From CALJFL01 sp036961205 (GTDB lineage Bacteria > Pseudomonadota > Gammaproteobacteria > Pseudomonadales > Halieaceae), in contig JBALVI010000005.1 in the NCBI GenBank assembly GCA_036961205.1, forward strand, positions 330,183-394,182: DNA of 64,000 nucleotides. Direction: 5' to 3'. How positions within the stretch are numbered: position 1 is the stretch's first letter; every line of letters begins with the position of its first letter. Both the position numbers and the translations under genes were made by a program. A model generated the notes under the pieces. It worked only from the letters and a program-made list of their open reading frames with translations, had not been told where the DNA came from and made no database searches. Shown here piece after piece: positions 47,251 through 55,680 of this stretch.

Positions 47251-49182
47251 ATGGAGGCAACTAACACCAAGATGCATGCATCGGGTGTCAATCATCGAAG
47301 TTTTTTATTCGGTGAGTTCGTGCTCGATGTAGATCGTGGCGCACTCCTGCTGACGGGCGCCGATGTCCCCCTGCGGCCCAAGTCTTTTGAAGTCCTCAAC
47401 TATCTCGTGCGACATGCCGGCCTGTTGATCAGCAAGGAAGAACTGCTGAGCGCCATCTGGCCCCATGTGGTGGTGACCGAAGATTCGCTGACCCATTGCC
47501 TCATGGATATTCGCCGGGTCCTGGACGATGACGCCCACGAAATCGTCCGCACGGTGCGCGGGCGTGGCTACTTGTTCGACCTACCGGTTGCGGTTCACGA
47601 GCGTGACGAGGGTTTGTCGATTGTGTCCAGAAACCCGGCCTGGTCTGTGCGATTGTTGGCGATCGCGGCAGTTTTGATGGTGGTGCTGGCCAGCGCGGTC
47701 TGGTTGGCTGATGACAGGAACGGGCGCGCTGCTGTTCCGACTGCGGGGGCTCAGCGAGTCGCCGCGCCTACATCCATCGCCGTTTTACCGTTTGTCGATA
47801 TGAGTGAGCACGGAGACCAGGCCTATTTTGCCGATGGTATTTCGGAGGAAGTGCTGAACCTGTTGGCCCAGGCCCCCGATTTGCTGGTGATTGCGCGCAC
47901 CTCTTCATTCTCGTTCAGGGGCCAAAATCTGGACATTGCCAGCATTGCCCAACAGCTCAATGTGGCCCACGTGTTGGAAGGCAGCGTGCGCCGTGACGGT
48001 GAGCAGATTCGGGTTACAGCCCAATTGGTCAAAGCGAGTGACAGTACTCACTTATGGTCTCAAACCTATGATCATGCCCTGCCGGAATCGATTGCCGTGC
48101 AGCAGGAAATTGCCGCCGAGGTGGCCAAGGTGCTAAAGGTCAAATTGTTGGGTGGCGCCGCGGTGGCGACCACCCGTAGCACTGATGCTGCAGCTTACGA
48201 ACATTTCCTCAAGGGCAAGTTTTTTTACAGCCGGCGCGGTCAGGGTGACAACAAGCGTGCGTTTGCGCATTTCGAGCGGGCGATCGCCATCGACCCCGGT
48301 CTTGCGGATGCCTGGGTTGGACTGGCGGGCTCCCTCGGTTTGCAGATCTTTGAGCAGGAAATTCCCTGGCGTGAGGGCTTGGCCCGGAAAAGAGCGGCCC
48401 TGGAACAAGCGCTGCTGCTGGATCCGAATAACGCGGAAGCTCATATACGTATGTCCTATGTCGCCAAGAAGTATTTGGAGGAAGATCGGGCCCGCGAGCA
48501 CGCTGACCTGGCCTGGCGTTATGGACAGAACAGCGCACTGGTGCTGTCTATATTTGCCGGAATAGCATCCAGCGAGGCGGAGCTAGACCAGGCAGTGGCA
48601 CTACAAAGACGCGCCGCCGCACTGGATCCCCTGGGCTTCGCTAATCGCGCCAACCTGGCGACCTATCTGTACTTTGCCGGACGGCTGGACGAATCGAGGG
48701 AACAGTTTATAAATGCCATCGCTCTCAACCCGGAAATGGCAGACGAACTCAACGCCGATATTCTGATGATCTTGCTATTGCAGCACAACATTGGGGAGGC
48801 TGAAGATCTGCTGGAGCAACTTCCTCCTGGCAATGCACGCGATCAGGCCCACGCGATGACCTACCACCTCAGAGGCTTGCCCGCTGAATCGGCGGTTGCT
48901 CGCCTGAGCGCCGATGCCAGTATCGATTCAGCCAAACGCCTGGTGGATTTGCATGCTTACCGCATGGATGCGGACAAGGCCTTTTACTGGATAAATGTGG
49001 CGACCGAGCGAAGTTTTGACACGGAACATATCGAATTCAATATGAATCATCTGGAGGAACTGTCGAACTCGCCTTTTTTACGCTTGCTGCACGATGATTC
49101 CCGCTGGCTCGAATGGCGAAAGAGCATCGAGGTACGCACCGCACAGTCGCTCGCCAGTCAGGAGTTGGCAAGCCTGGACTAG
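47251..49182 (+). CDS. CadC/ToxR-like membrane regulator with C-terminal tetratricopeptide region
   Basis: I start at ATG 47251. The 643-residue protein has an OmpR-type winged helix (about residues 15-115: LRPKSFEVLNYLVRHAGLLI, MDIRRVLDDDAHEIVRTVRG). One transmembrane helix follows (about 130-150), then a TolB-N-like segment (SIAVLPFVDMSEHGDQAYFA) and a TPR-rich C-terminal half. Such one-component regulators sense periplasmic signals. The divergent gene at 46422 is a plausible target. Confidence 0.85.
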   Translation: MEATNTKMHASGVNHRSFLFGEFVLDVDRGALLLTGADVPLRPKSFEVLNYLVRHAGLLISKEELLSAIWPHVVVTEDSLTHCLMDIRRVLDDDAHEIVRTVRGRGYLFDLPVAVHERDEGLSIVSRNPAWSVRLLAIAAVLMVVLASAVWLADDRNGRAAVPTAGAQRVAAPTSIAVLPFVDMSEHGDQAYFADGISEEVLNLLAQAPDLLVIARTSSFSFRGQNLDIASIAQQLNVAHVLEGSVRRDGEQIRVTAQLVKASDSTHLWSQTYDHALPESIAVQQEIAAEVAKVLKVKLLGGAAVATTRSTDAAAYEHFLKGKFFYSRRGQGDNKRAFAHFERAIAIDPGLADAWVGLAGSLGLQIFEQEIPWREGLARKRAALEQALLLDPNNAEAHIRMSYVAKKYLEEDRAREHADLAWRYGQNSALVLSIFAGIASSEAELDQAVALQRRAAALDPLGFANRANLATYLYFAGRLDESREQFINAIALNPEMADELNADILMILLLQHNIGEAEDLLEQLPPGNARDQAHAMTYHLRGLPAESAVARLSADASIDSAKRLVDLHAYRMDADKAFYWINVATERSFDTEHIEFNMNHLEELSNSPFLRLLHDDSRWLEWRKSIEVRTAQSLASQELASLD

Positions 49183-49370
49183 CGTTGCACTATGTTATCT
49201 CCCCCTCAACGCCGCTTAAGCTGTCCCTGGCGAATTAGCGCTTCCATCAGTACCGGTGGCAACAAGGTTACTGATATCCAACAGTTTCGGTGGGAGAAAC
49301 AATGTCGCGGTTTGTTTCAACTACCGATGACTGCTTGAATTGGGAATTGGCCAGGGACAGGTTGAATCGG

Positions 49371-49476
49371 AAGTAAAGCCATACAGCATAACTGATGATG
49401 TCGGGTGGGAACCTATGACGTTTATACGTATTCATGCTGGGATTGTCTCCCAGACGAAGTTAATTTGGCAGTACCG
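49371..49476 (+). repeat. Dispersed element R2, full copy 2
   Basis: Matches 45591-45694 over AGTAAAGCCA and the following GCATAACTGATGATGTCGGG, then CGTATTCAT, then an inverted repeat CTGGGA/TCCCAG, and ends GTTAATTTGGCAGTACCG. It fills most of the gap between the CadC-like gene and the ABA4-like gene; the rest of 49183-49523 holds nothing I recognise. Confidence 0.6.
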
Positions 49477-49523
49477 TAAAGGCGCCTACGAGCGATTCAC
49501 AGTCCCGACCTTTGCCCCCTTCC

Positions 49524-49967
49524 TTATACACCTTTCTCTGTCAGGGTCACTGTGCGTTTCAATGCAAGTCGCAGTAGCAGGTAGGACATCAAGCCTGCCG
49601 GGCCTATCATCAGTGTGGCAAACAGGAACGGTGTAGTGATCCAGTGATTAATACTCTGCCGCTTCGCATCTCTAACGATCCAGGCGCCAATAAAAAGGTC
49701 GAATACCAGGTAGTGAATCCACCCACCCAGCACTGCAGTCGGACTCTGGAACAGGAGCATTACTCCCTGTAACGACCCAAAGCCTGCACCCTCTGGTGCT
49801 GGTTGACCGAAGAAAAGTGCCCATATATAGAAAGGGCCCAATAGCAGAGGCACCCAGATGGCATGGACTAACAGTTGCGTGATACGGTGATGGGGCAGCA
49901 CAAACAACAAAAACCAGGCTGGCATAACGGCGTAATTGCAAATCAGGAACAGCTCGTCAGTGCTCAT
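49524..49967 (-). CDS. DUF4281 (ABA4-like) membrane protein
   Basis: A 147-residue protein with four hydrophobic segments. The family pattern is clear: AVMPAWFLLFVLPHHRITQ, SPTAVLGGWIHYLVFDLFIGAWIVRDA and GPAGLMSYLLLR. The plant homologue ABA4 is linked to neoxanthin synthesis, and bacterial members are mostly uncharacterised. Confidence 0.85.
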   Translation of the reverse strand: MSTDELFLICNYAVMPAWFLLFVLPHHRITQLLVHAIWVPLLLGPFYIWALFFGQPAPEGAGFGSLQGVMLLFQSPTAVLGGWIHYLVFDLFIGAWIVRDAKRQSINHWITTPFLFATLMIGPAGLMSYLLLRLALKRTVTLTEKGV

Positions 49968-50097
49968 TTTATTCTCCAGGGATATTAGAAGAGCCAGCTT
50001 TCGTTCAAGAACAGATTACAACGACTGCCGCCATATCTCCATCAGCAAATAGGCAGGTAGTATCAGGTTGGCTAGGACTACTATTGGCAAAAATGGG

Positions 50098-50210
50098 GTT
50101 CGGCCCTAGTTCGAAGTTCGGTTTTAAAAACCTGTTACCACTCTTCCGCTTACTGCCCACCATCACCACAGAGCATCCGCCTCATAAGCGGGAGGTGTGT
50201 TTGTAAAATC
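50098..50210 (+). repeat. Dispersed element R1, copy 1, with tRNA-like anticodon arm
   Basis: Begins GTTCGGCCC, continues with a GAAGTTCGGTTTTAAAAACC-like core and CTTACTGCCCA, then AGAGCATCCGCCTCATAAGC, which can fold as a perfect tRNA anticodon arm with a CAT loop (CCGC/GCGG stem). Related copies are at 58812 and 60811. Confidence 0.55.
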
Positions 50211-50670
50211 GTGCTAGGGGATTTATTTGTAATGGAGTCATAGAGTTATGGAAGACACACCCTCCGACTATGGGGACACTGGCAGGTTCATCGTCAGATT
50301 TCTCTCACAAGCGTTCGACGCGATATCTTCCGAGTCAGCCATAACCGCTATCGCTCTGGAAGCGGATCATTCCGATGGCCAGGAATTCCCTCCAATTTCG
50401 GCCGCTTTGTGCCAGATGCGAACATAAAGGCATTCGATGCGGGAGGCAGAGCAAGGACAGTCAGTGCGATAGTTCAGGCGTTGGCGCTGGCCAAGGAATC
50501 TGACCCCTTGATTCCCTGGCCAAGGAATCTGACCCCTTGATTCCAGTGGCTATTTCAGAGCTTATGCGCCTAGTGGAGAGGAACTCTCCGGTCAGCCGTT
50601 GGAAGACTTTATAAATGCGCATTATTAAGTAGCTCCAACGCCTAAAACAGGAAGTCTCACGACTAACCGC
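50211..50670. other. Gene-free stretch with a tandem duplication
   Basis: An ORF of 59 codons (50248-50427) is open but unsupported. The rest is non-coding as far as I can see, apart from the 29-base tandem duplication listed separately. Confidence 0.4.
50487..50544 (+). repeat. 29-base direct tandem duplication, REP-like
   Basis: Two perfect adjacent copies of CTGGCCAAGGAATCTGACCC followed by CTTGATTCC. On the other strand each copy contains GGGGTCAGATTCC, a motif of the kind seen beside REP-associated transposases. Confidence 0.7.
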
Positions 50671-50688
50671 GCCTTACATTTTTTATTG

Positions 50689-50760
50689 TATAGGCTGGAT
50701 TTCATCGCATGTTTGGCAGCGCTGGTGCCTAAGCCCCGCGTCAACCTCACCCACTATCAC
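50689..50760 (+). mobile_element. Fragment of an IS91-family transposase gene
   Basis: The frame reads LDFIACLAALVPKPRVNLTH followed by YH, matching the conserved LAALVPKPRVNLTRYHGVF region of IS91-type Y2 transposases. It breaks down after the HYH, and there is no catalytic part. With the opposite-strand C-terminal fragment at 60608-60776 it brackets the accessory island. Confidence 0.7.
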
Positions 50761-50932
50761 ACAGTCGCACAGTCGCACATCGGTCTTGCCAGAACCAACG
50801 GATTGTTCTAAGAGCGAGTACATAATGACGCACTAATTTTCGATCTTCTCCACCTTGAGCAGAGAAAGTATTTCTAGGTCAGTTGCCTGGTTATGAATGT
50901 ATACTAACTAGAATTAAAAATTAGAGGCACAT

Positions 50933-51868
50933 ATGTCTGGTTTGTTTTTCAGGAACGTACAGTTGTTAATCATTCTTTGTTCGATTGCCTCGCCACTGGT
51001 GGCAGAGACCTATAATTATAGTGGGGATGTATCGCGTTCTAGTGAAAATTCAGATGATGATTTTCAGGCTGAACTCAGTTTTAAGGGTACTGCTGTTACT
51101 GGATTTTATGTTTTCGACGAAATAGAGCAGACAGTAAGATTGGAAGGCTATAGTCAACCAGAAGAGAGGCTGTATTTAAAAGCTTTTTTGAATAATAGCT
51201 ATTGGGCCGACATTAAGCTGGTGAAACATATCTCTCTAGCGGAAGATTATGCATACGAAGAAGGAACTGTTCATTGGGTAGGGTTTGTTTTTGAAAAAAA
51301 TGGTCAGCGTGAGCACTTTCACCTGGTTGAAACAGCTTCAAAGGAAAAACACCCCATTTTTTTCAAGAACGGGTCACTGCCGTCAGTAGTCACTTATACA
51401 GCAATAAGCTTTGACCCCGAAACGGGTAAAAAAATACATAATCTCGATATTAATGAAAGTATTGGTGCTGGGAGAGAAGGTACGCCCTGTATCGCCAATG
51501 GAATACCCTGGTTGGACTGTAAGCTAAATTACCATCCTGTCGACGGCTGCTATTTGACTGATTCACAGAGAAATATCTGTAGAAAAATGCCTTCTTGGGA
51601 TATAGATACTTCAGGATACGTGGTGAATTGTTGGGATTTTGAAAAAGGTCCCGGGCTGCAACTTCCCTTCCAGCGCGAAGCGAAATCAGAATTTAATCTA
51701 TCAGAAGTTGAACTCGTAAAAGGCCGAAGTGACGATTTAGAAGCTCGTAGTGTTGTGGCGAACCGAGCGCAAATAGCTTCAGGTAATAACTTTCTGAATC
51801 GACCGACCTGCCAAAGCGCCTCTGCCTGGGGCCCCGTTTGCCTTGACGGTCCCATGGGGTGTTTGTGA
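50933..51868 (+). CDS. Exported cysteine-module protein A
   Basis: A 311-residue protein with AGAGG 6 bases before its ATG and a signal peptide ending about residue 24 (SPLVAE). Residues about 25-175 are a beta-rich domain. Residues about 182-295 form a cysteine module with Cys186, Cys196, Cys206 and Cys216 at exact ten-residue spacing, then Cys233 in NCWDFEKGPGLQLP and Cys293 in FLNRPTC. The same module is in the lipoprotein at 57237. It overlaps the caspase-like gene by 4 bases (GTGA), so the two are translationally coupled. I do not recognise the family. It could be a structural partner, substrate or inhibitor of the peptidase. Confidence 0.8.
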   Translation: MSGLFFRNVQLLIILCSIASPLVAETYNYSGDVSRSSENSDDDFQAELSFKGTAVTGFYVFDEIEQTVRLEGYSQPEERLYLKAFLNNSYWADIKLVKHISLAEDYAYEEGTVHWVGFVFEKNGQREHFHLVETASKEKHPIFFKNGSLPSVVTYTAISFDPETGKKIHNLDINESIGAGREGTPCIANGIPWLDCKLNYHPVDGCYLTDSQRNICRKMPSWDIDTSGYVVNCWDFEKGPGLQLPFQREAKSEFNLSEVELVKGRSDDLEARSVVANRAQIASGNNFLNRPTCQSASAWGPVCLDGPMGCL

Positions 51869-53310
51869 TTAAGGTGAAGGTTTTGCTATCGCGGAAAATA
51901 TCCGGTGTTTATTTTCTCGCCCTGTGCTGCCAGATACTGTCACTTCACTCCCTTGCGCAACAGAACTTCTACAATGGTACCGAAAAAAGAGTCGCCTTTG
52001 TCGCCGGTGTAGGCCTGTACCAGAATATCGATCCGCTTCCCAACCCTGGCAATGACGCGAATGCTGTTGCTGAATCTCTGGGGAGATTAGGCTTTGATGT
52101 CGTCAAGCTGATCGATCCAACCTATAGAGAGTTGAGGGATGCTGAACTGGATTTCATTGATATGCTCGATGATGCCGATGTTGCGTTCTTTTACTACGCG
52201 GGCCATAGCATCCAGCTAGATGGTGTCAATATCCTGATTCCGGTAGATGCTAGCCTGGACAGCATTGATGAGATGTCTAGCAAGACCTTCCAGCTTGCCA
52301 GGCTGGTAAACCGTATGGATAGGTTTGCCAAAACCAAGATAATCGTGCTGGACGCCTGTAGGGATAACCCTTTTGTCGACAAACTACAGTCAGCGGCGGA
52401 GCTTAATGGCAGAAGCGTCTCCCGGGGTTTGGCCAGAATCAGTACTCTTGTTGAAGATGAAGAAATCAAAGCCACAGATTTCGATACCTATGGCACGATA
52501 GTCTCCTACGCTGCCGCACCGGGCAATGTGGCCTCAGATGGCCAGGGTTACAACAGTCCTTACACTGCAGCTTTGTTAAAGCGGCTAGAGGAGCCAGGCT
52601 TGGAGGTTGGTAGTCTATTTCGACAAGTCGCTGCTGATGTCGTAAGAGAGACTCGCGGTGCGCAGAAACCGGAATATCTGGTTAAGCTCACAGATGAGTT
52701 TTACTTCCTGAATCCTGAACCCAATCAATGTGATTATCTTGCTATCGAGCCTCAGAACAACCTGAGTATTCCCGGAATTGAATTTGATCGCATTGATTTT
52801 TCGAGAGCAATACCAGCCTGCAAAACAGCACTGGAGAACGACTCTAGGCACCCTAGATACGCGCATAATCTGGCGAGAGCCTATGACGTATCAGGTGAGC
52901 ATGAAAAATCTATTTCCTTCTACACAATTGCCGCTGATCAAGGCTATGTCCATGCCATTAATAGTCTGGGTGTCATGTACGTCAATGGGCAGGGAGTAAA
53001 ACAGGATTTCTATCGCGGGGTGAAGTTGCTGAACGAAGCAAAAAAGAGAGGGCACGTTCAGGCCAGGGTCAACCTGCAGGGAACTGATTTCTCGGTACTA
53101 TTGCAGTCGCCAGAGCTAGAGCAGGTTCAATCCCGGCTGATGGAACTCAGTATCTATGATGGATCTTTGTCCGGGGCTTTCGATGACGCCACGCAGCAAG
53201 CCATCGCCGATTACCAGAAAAGTAATAGGCTAGCTATTAATGGTTTAACTCTGGAAACGCTTGATCATCTAGACTTGATCAGTGTTATCCCAAATTTTAC
53301 GCTGAATTAA
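51865..53310 (+). CDS. Exported caspase-like (C14) peptidase with Sel1 repeats
   Basis: I start at GTG 51865, overlapping the upstream stop as GTGA. A hydrophobic export signal (GVYFLALCCQILSLHSLAQ) precedes the p20-like domain: RVAFVAGVGLYQNIDPLPNP, the catalytic histidine in YYAGHSIQ (about His114) and the cysteine in LDACRDNPF (about Cys165). Residues about 315-385 contain Sel1/TPR-like repeats (AINSLGVMYVNGQGVKQDFY). The end resembles a peptidoglycan-binding-like helix bundle (LSGAFDDATQQAIADYQKSN). Bacterial caspase-family proteins of this layout are often secreted; specificity is unknown. A target-recognition role for the repeats is inferred. Confidence 0.85.
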   Translation: MIKVKVLLSRKISGVYFLALCCQILSLHSLAQQNFYNGTEKRVAFVAGVGLYQNIDPLPNPGNDANAVAESLGRLGFDVVKLIDPTYRELRDAELDFIDMLDDADVAFFYYAGHSIQLDGVNILIPVDASLDSIDEMSSKTFQLARLVNRMDRFAKTKIIVLDACRDNPFVDKLQSAAELNGRSVSRGLARISTLVEDEEIKATDFDTYGTIVSYAAAPGNVASDGQGYNSPYTAALLKRLEEPGLEVGSLFRQVAADVVRETRGAQKPEYLVKLTDEFYFLNPEPNQCDYLAIEPQNNLSIPGIEFDRIDFSRAIPACKTALENDSRHPRYAHNLARAYDVSGEHEKSISFYTIAADQGYVHAINSLGVMYVNGQGVKQDFYRGVKLLNEAKKRGHVQARVNLQGTDFSVLLQSPELEQVQSRLMELSIYDGSLSGAFDDATQQAIADYQKSNRLAINGLTLETLDHLDLISVIPNFTLN

Positions 53311-53345
53311 CTTTATAGTTGCCACCTCAGGCCCTGTGGTTTTGC

Positions 53346-55520
53346 CTACCGCCGAACCTCCCAGCTAAATACTTGCATTCCACCCAAATTTGGCTTCGAT
53401 TTTTTACGGGCTCCACGTGTTTGAGTTTTTAATTTTTCAGTCGATTCCCCGTTTTCGTACAATACTGTATCGAATAGTAGTTGTAATACAGATGGCTGCT
53501 CATCTCCTCGTAAACCAAATGCACTACTGTTTCCCGCGCTCCTGCTTGCTACACCCAGCGGCTCCTGCTCCAGAAAAGAAAAGTCTCTGGCTATACCCTC
53601 CCCCGGCTGGCTCATAATAATAAAGTCTTCCAAGCCCTCTGGTTCGGGGTACAGCTCCAGCACGATAGGTGCCAGCTGGTCACCGGCTTGAACGCGATTA
53701 CTCTGTCCTGACTCTGGCCATATTTGAGCGATACCGTACATGGCATCACGGTATAACAAACTGATATCCTGGGGTTTACGGGATATATTTTTAATAACAA
53801 CAGTCACCTCATCGCCATCGCCGAAGACCGGTACTTCGGTGAGCGGATATTTCGTGACTATGCCACTACGAGTCACAGTCATCTCCACTTCAAGCGGGGA
53901 GCTATCCTTTGTGGCACCATCATTCGCATAAGCCTGCATTCTAACGAGGTTTTCTACTCTAGCGATGCGGTTGAGCGCGCTATTTATACTATGTTCCAGC
54001 ATCTTGGGTGTAGTCGGAAACGCGACATTAAGCAAGCGTTGCGGTGTTCGCTCGAGGTGGCAGCGCTGTAGCTCCGCTACCTGAAGTTTCTGATATTCAC
54101 AAGGCAGACTCTGATCTGGAGAAATGAACCACAGAGAATTATCAAATACAGCTATGCGGATATCGGCGATCTCGCCGTCACCCCAGGCAGCCAGCAGAGG
54201 GCTTTTCTCTATAGCGGCCTGAACGGCTGCTTCAAGTTGTAAAAGCAATGTATTATTCTGGCCCACGACGGGCAATGTTACGATGGATAAAGCGAAATCC
54301 AGGGCCGGTTCTTTCAGCACGGTATAAACTTTCTTTGGCAATTTGAGTTTTTCGTCGCTAATAGTGACTGCGGTACTGGAAAGCGCAGCTGCAGAAGTAA
54401 CCTTTGCCTGGCTAAGAAAGCTTTCCTCTTGAGCTATTGGACTACTGTATAAATTAATAAGGGAACCGACACTAAAGTTTTGTAAGCGACCGGCACTGAT
54501 ATCTAAAGTCTCGCCTTTCCTGTCCACGGCAGCAGGCCACGCATCCATACTGGAAGAACTTTCACCAAACACTGTTTTGTCCAGATCCGAGCCGCCGCTG
54601 ATCATAGGTTGGCTGGCGCGCCAGGGTAGCGTGCGATATAACTCCAGAATTTGTTGCCCTAGTTGACTGTAGCTGATGCCGCTGTGGCGGGACAATACAG
54701 TCATTAAATTGTAAGTGAACACGCCGTGAACGCTACGGTTCTCACCGTTGCGCGGCAGGTTCATTTCGGGTGTAGTTTGGGTCGACTGAGCGGCTGAAAA
54801 TGCGATGAGGTAGCCTCTAGTGCCACTTTCCTCCCCGCCACCGCCGGAGATAAAGCTCTGTGTATCACTTCTCAACGAGCCGCCCCCGCCACGGTGCTTG
54901 ACATAGGAAGTTTGGGGCACGCCCAAACTAGCTGGTGCCAGTTGCCTGTACCTAACATCTCCAAAACCACCACCGCGGGTCATCGTTCCAGAGTGGCAGC
55001 TGTCGAAGACCACCCATACGTGTGCGCCACGACGCCGTATTTGATCAAGGTAGGTACCCACTTCATTGTCGGTGATGGCATTGACCACCGTTCCGGTAGA
55101 CTTGTCCCATTTGGCAGCATCTGCGGGTAAGAATATTTCGTCCAGACCATCTGTTTCGGATGAATCGCCTGCCTGTGTTGGTTGTCGCGAGCCATGGCCA
55201 GCGAAATGCAAATAGATGAAATCGCCTTTCTGGCTAGTACTGGCAAGCAACTCGAGTTCCGCTAATATATTTTTTCTCAACGGCTTGTCCTGGGCTTCTG
55301 GTCGTTCGCTTAGCTCCACTATGTACTTTTCATCGAACCCTCGCTGGCCTAGCACTGCTCTCACCAATGCGGCATCGTTGGCCGGGCCGACCAAATTTGC
55401 TCCCTGCAGGGATGGGTACTCGGAGACGCCAACAATCAGAGCGCGCTTTTCGGCATTCACCGCTGAGCAACAGAAAATAAGTAAAGCAGCGGTAACAACA
55501 AGGCGGTGTACGGCCCACAT
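53346..55520 (-). CDS. Exported caspase-family peptidase, metacaspase-like, with long C-terminal region
   Basis: A 724-residue protein with a signal peptide (about residues 1-23, ending SAVNAE). The caspase domain has catalytic His109 in HFAGHGSRQ and Cys175 in VFDSCHSGTMTRG. Residues about 190-235 are a glycine/serine-rich linker. The remaining two-thirds is of unrecognised beta-rich type, with late segments PLTEVPVFGDGDEVTVVIKN and QIWPESGQSNRVQAGDQLAP. Its stop faces the other caspase gene (convergent, 35 bases). It is divergent from the ACP-hydrolase gene with 160 bases between them. The C-terminal region may bind a substrate or the envelope (inference). Confidence 0.85.
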   Translation of the reverse strand: MWAVHRLVVTAALLIFCCSAVNAEKRALIVGVSEYPSLQGANLVGPANDAALVRAVLGQRGFDEKYIVELSERPEAQDKPLRKNILAELELLASTSQKGDFIYLHFAGHGSRQPTQAGDSSETDGLDEIFLPADAAKWDKSTGTVVNAITDNEVGTYLDQIRRRGAHVWVVFDSCHSGTMTRGGGFGDVRYRQLAPASLGVPQTSYVKHRGGGGSLRSDTQSFISGGGGEESGTRGYLIAFSAAQSTQTTPEMNLPRNGENRSVHGVFTYNLMTVLSRHSGISYSQLGQQILELYRTLPWRASQPMISGGSDLDKTVFGESSSSMDAWPAAVDRKGETLDISAGRLQNFSVGSLINLYSSPIAQEESFLSQAKVTSAAALSSTAVTISDEKLKLPKKVYTVLKEPALDFALSIVTLPVVGQNNTLLLQLEAAVQAAIEKSPLLAAWGDGEIADIRIAVFDNSLWFISPDQSLPCEYQKLQVAELQRCHLERTPQRLLNVAFPTTPKMLEHSINSALNRIARVENLVRMQAYANDGATKDSSPLEVEMTVTRSGIVTKYPLTEVPVFGDGDEVTVVIKNISRKPQDISLLYRDAMYGIAQIWPESGQSNRVQAGDQLAPIVLELYPEPEGLEDFIIMSQPGEGIARDFSFLEQEPLGVASRSAGNSSAFGLRGDEQPSVLQLLFDTVLYENGESTEKLKTQTRGARKKSKPNLGGMQVFSWEVRR

Positions 55521-55620
55521 ATAGTTTCCTTCCTTGCATAGATCGAGTTGAAGTGTAACTGTCGGCCTGTAAAAGCGTATTTTTGATACTCAAGGATAGA
55601 TGGATAAAAAGGAAGTGTTT

Positions 55621-55648
55621 TTGTCATTGCCGTGGTGGAAGATATACA
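55621..55648 (+). promoter_or_regulatory. Candidate sigma-70 promoter for the ACP-hydrolase gene
   Basis: TTGTCA at 55621-55626 and TATACA at 55643-55648 with 16 bases between. It gives a short leader before ATG 55681, which also has TGGAG upstream. Confidence 0.4.
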
Positions 55649-55680
55649 ATCATCAAACTATTTTCGTTGGAGAATTGTAG

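Noticed and set aside
50171..50210. Possible tRNA-Met
   Set aside because: Only the anticodon arm is tRNA-like; no D arm, T arm or acceptor stem surrounds it.
50248..50427. 59-codon ORF (MEDTPSDYGD...)
   Set aside because: Not similar to anything I recognise, and its first bases repeat a sequence seen beside the R1 copy near 61.08 kb, so it is more likely repeat-derived.
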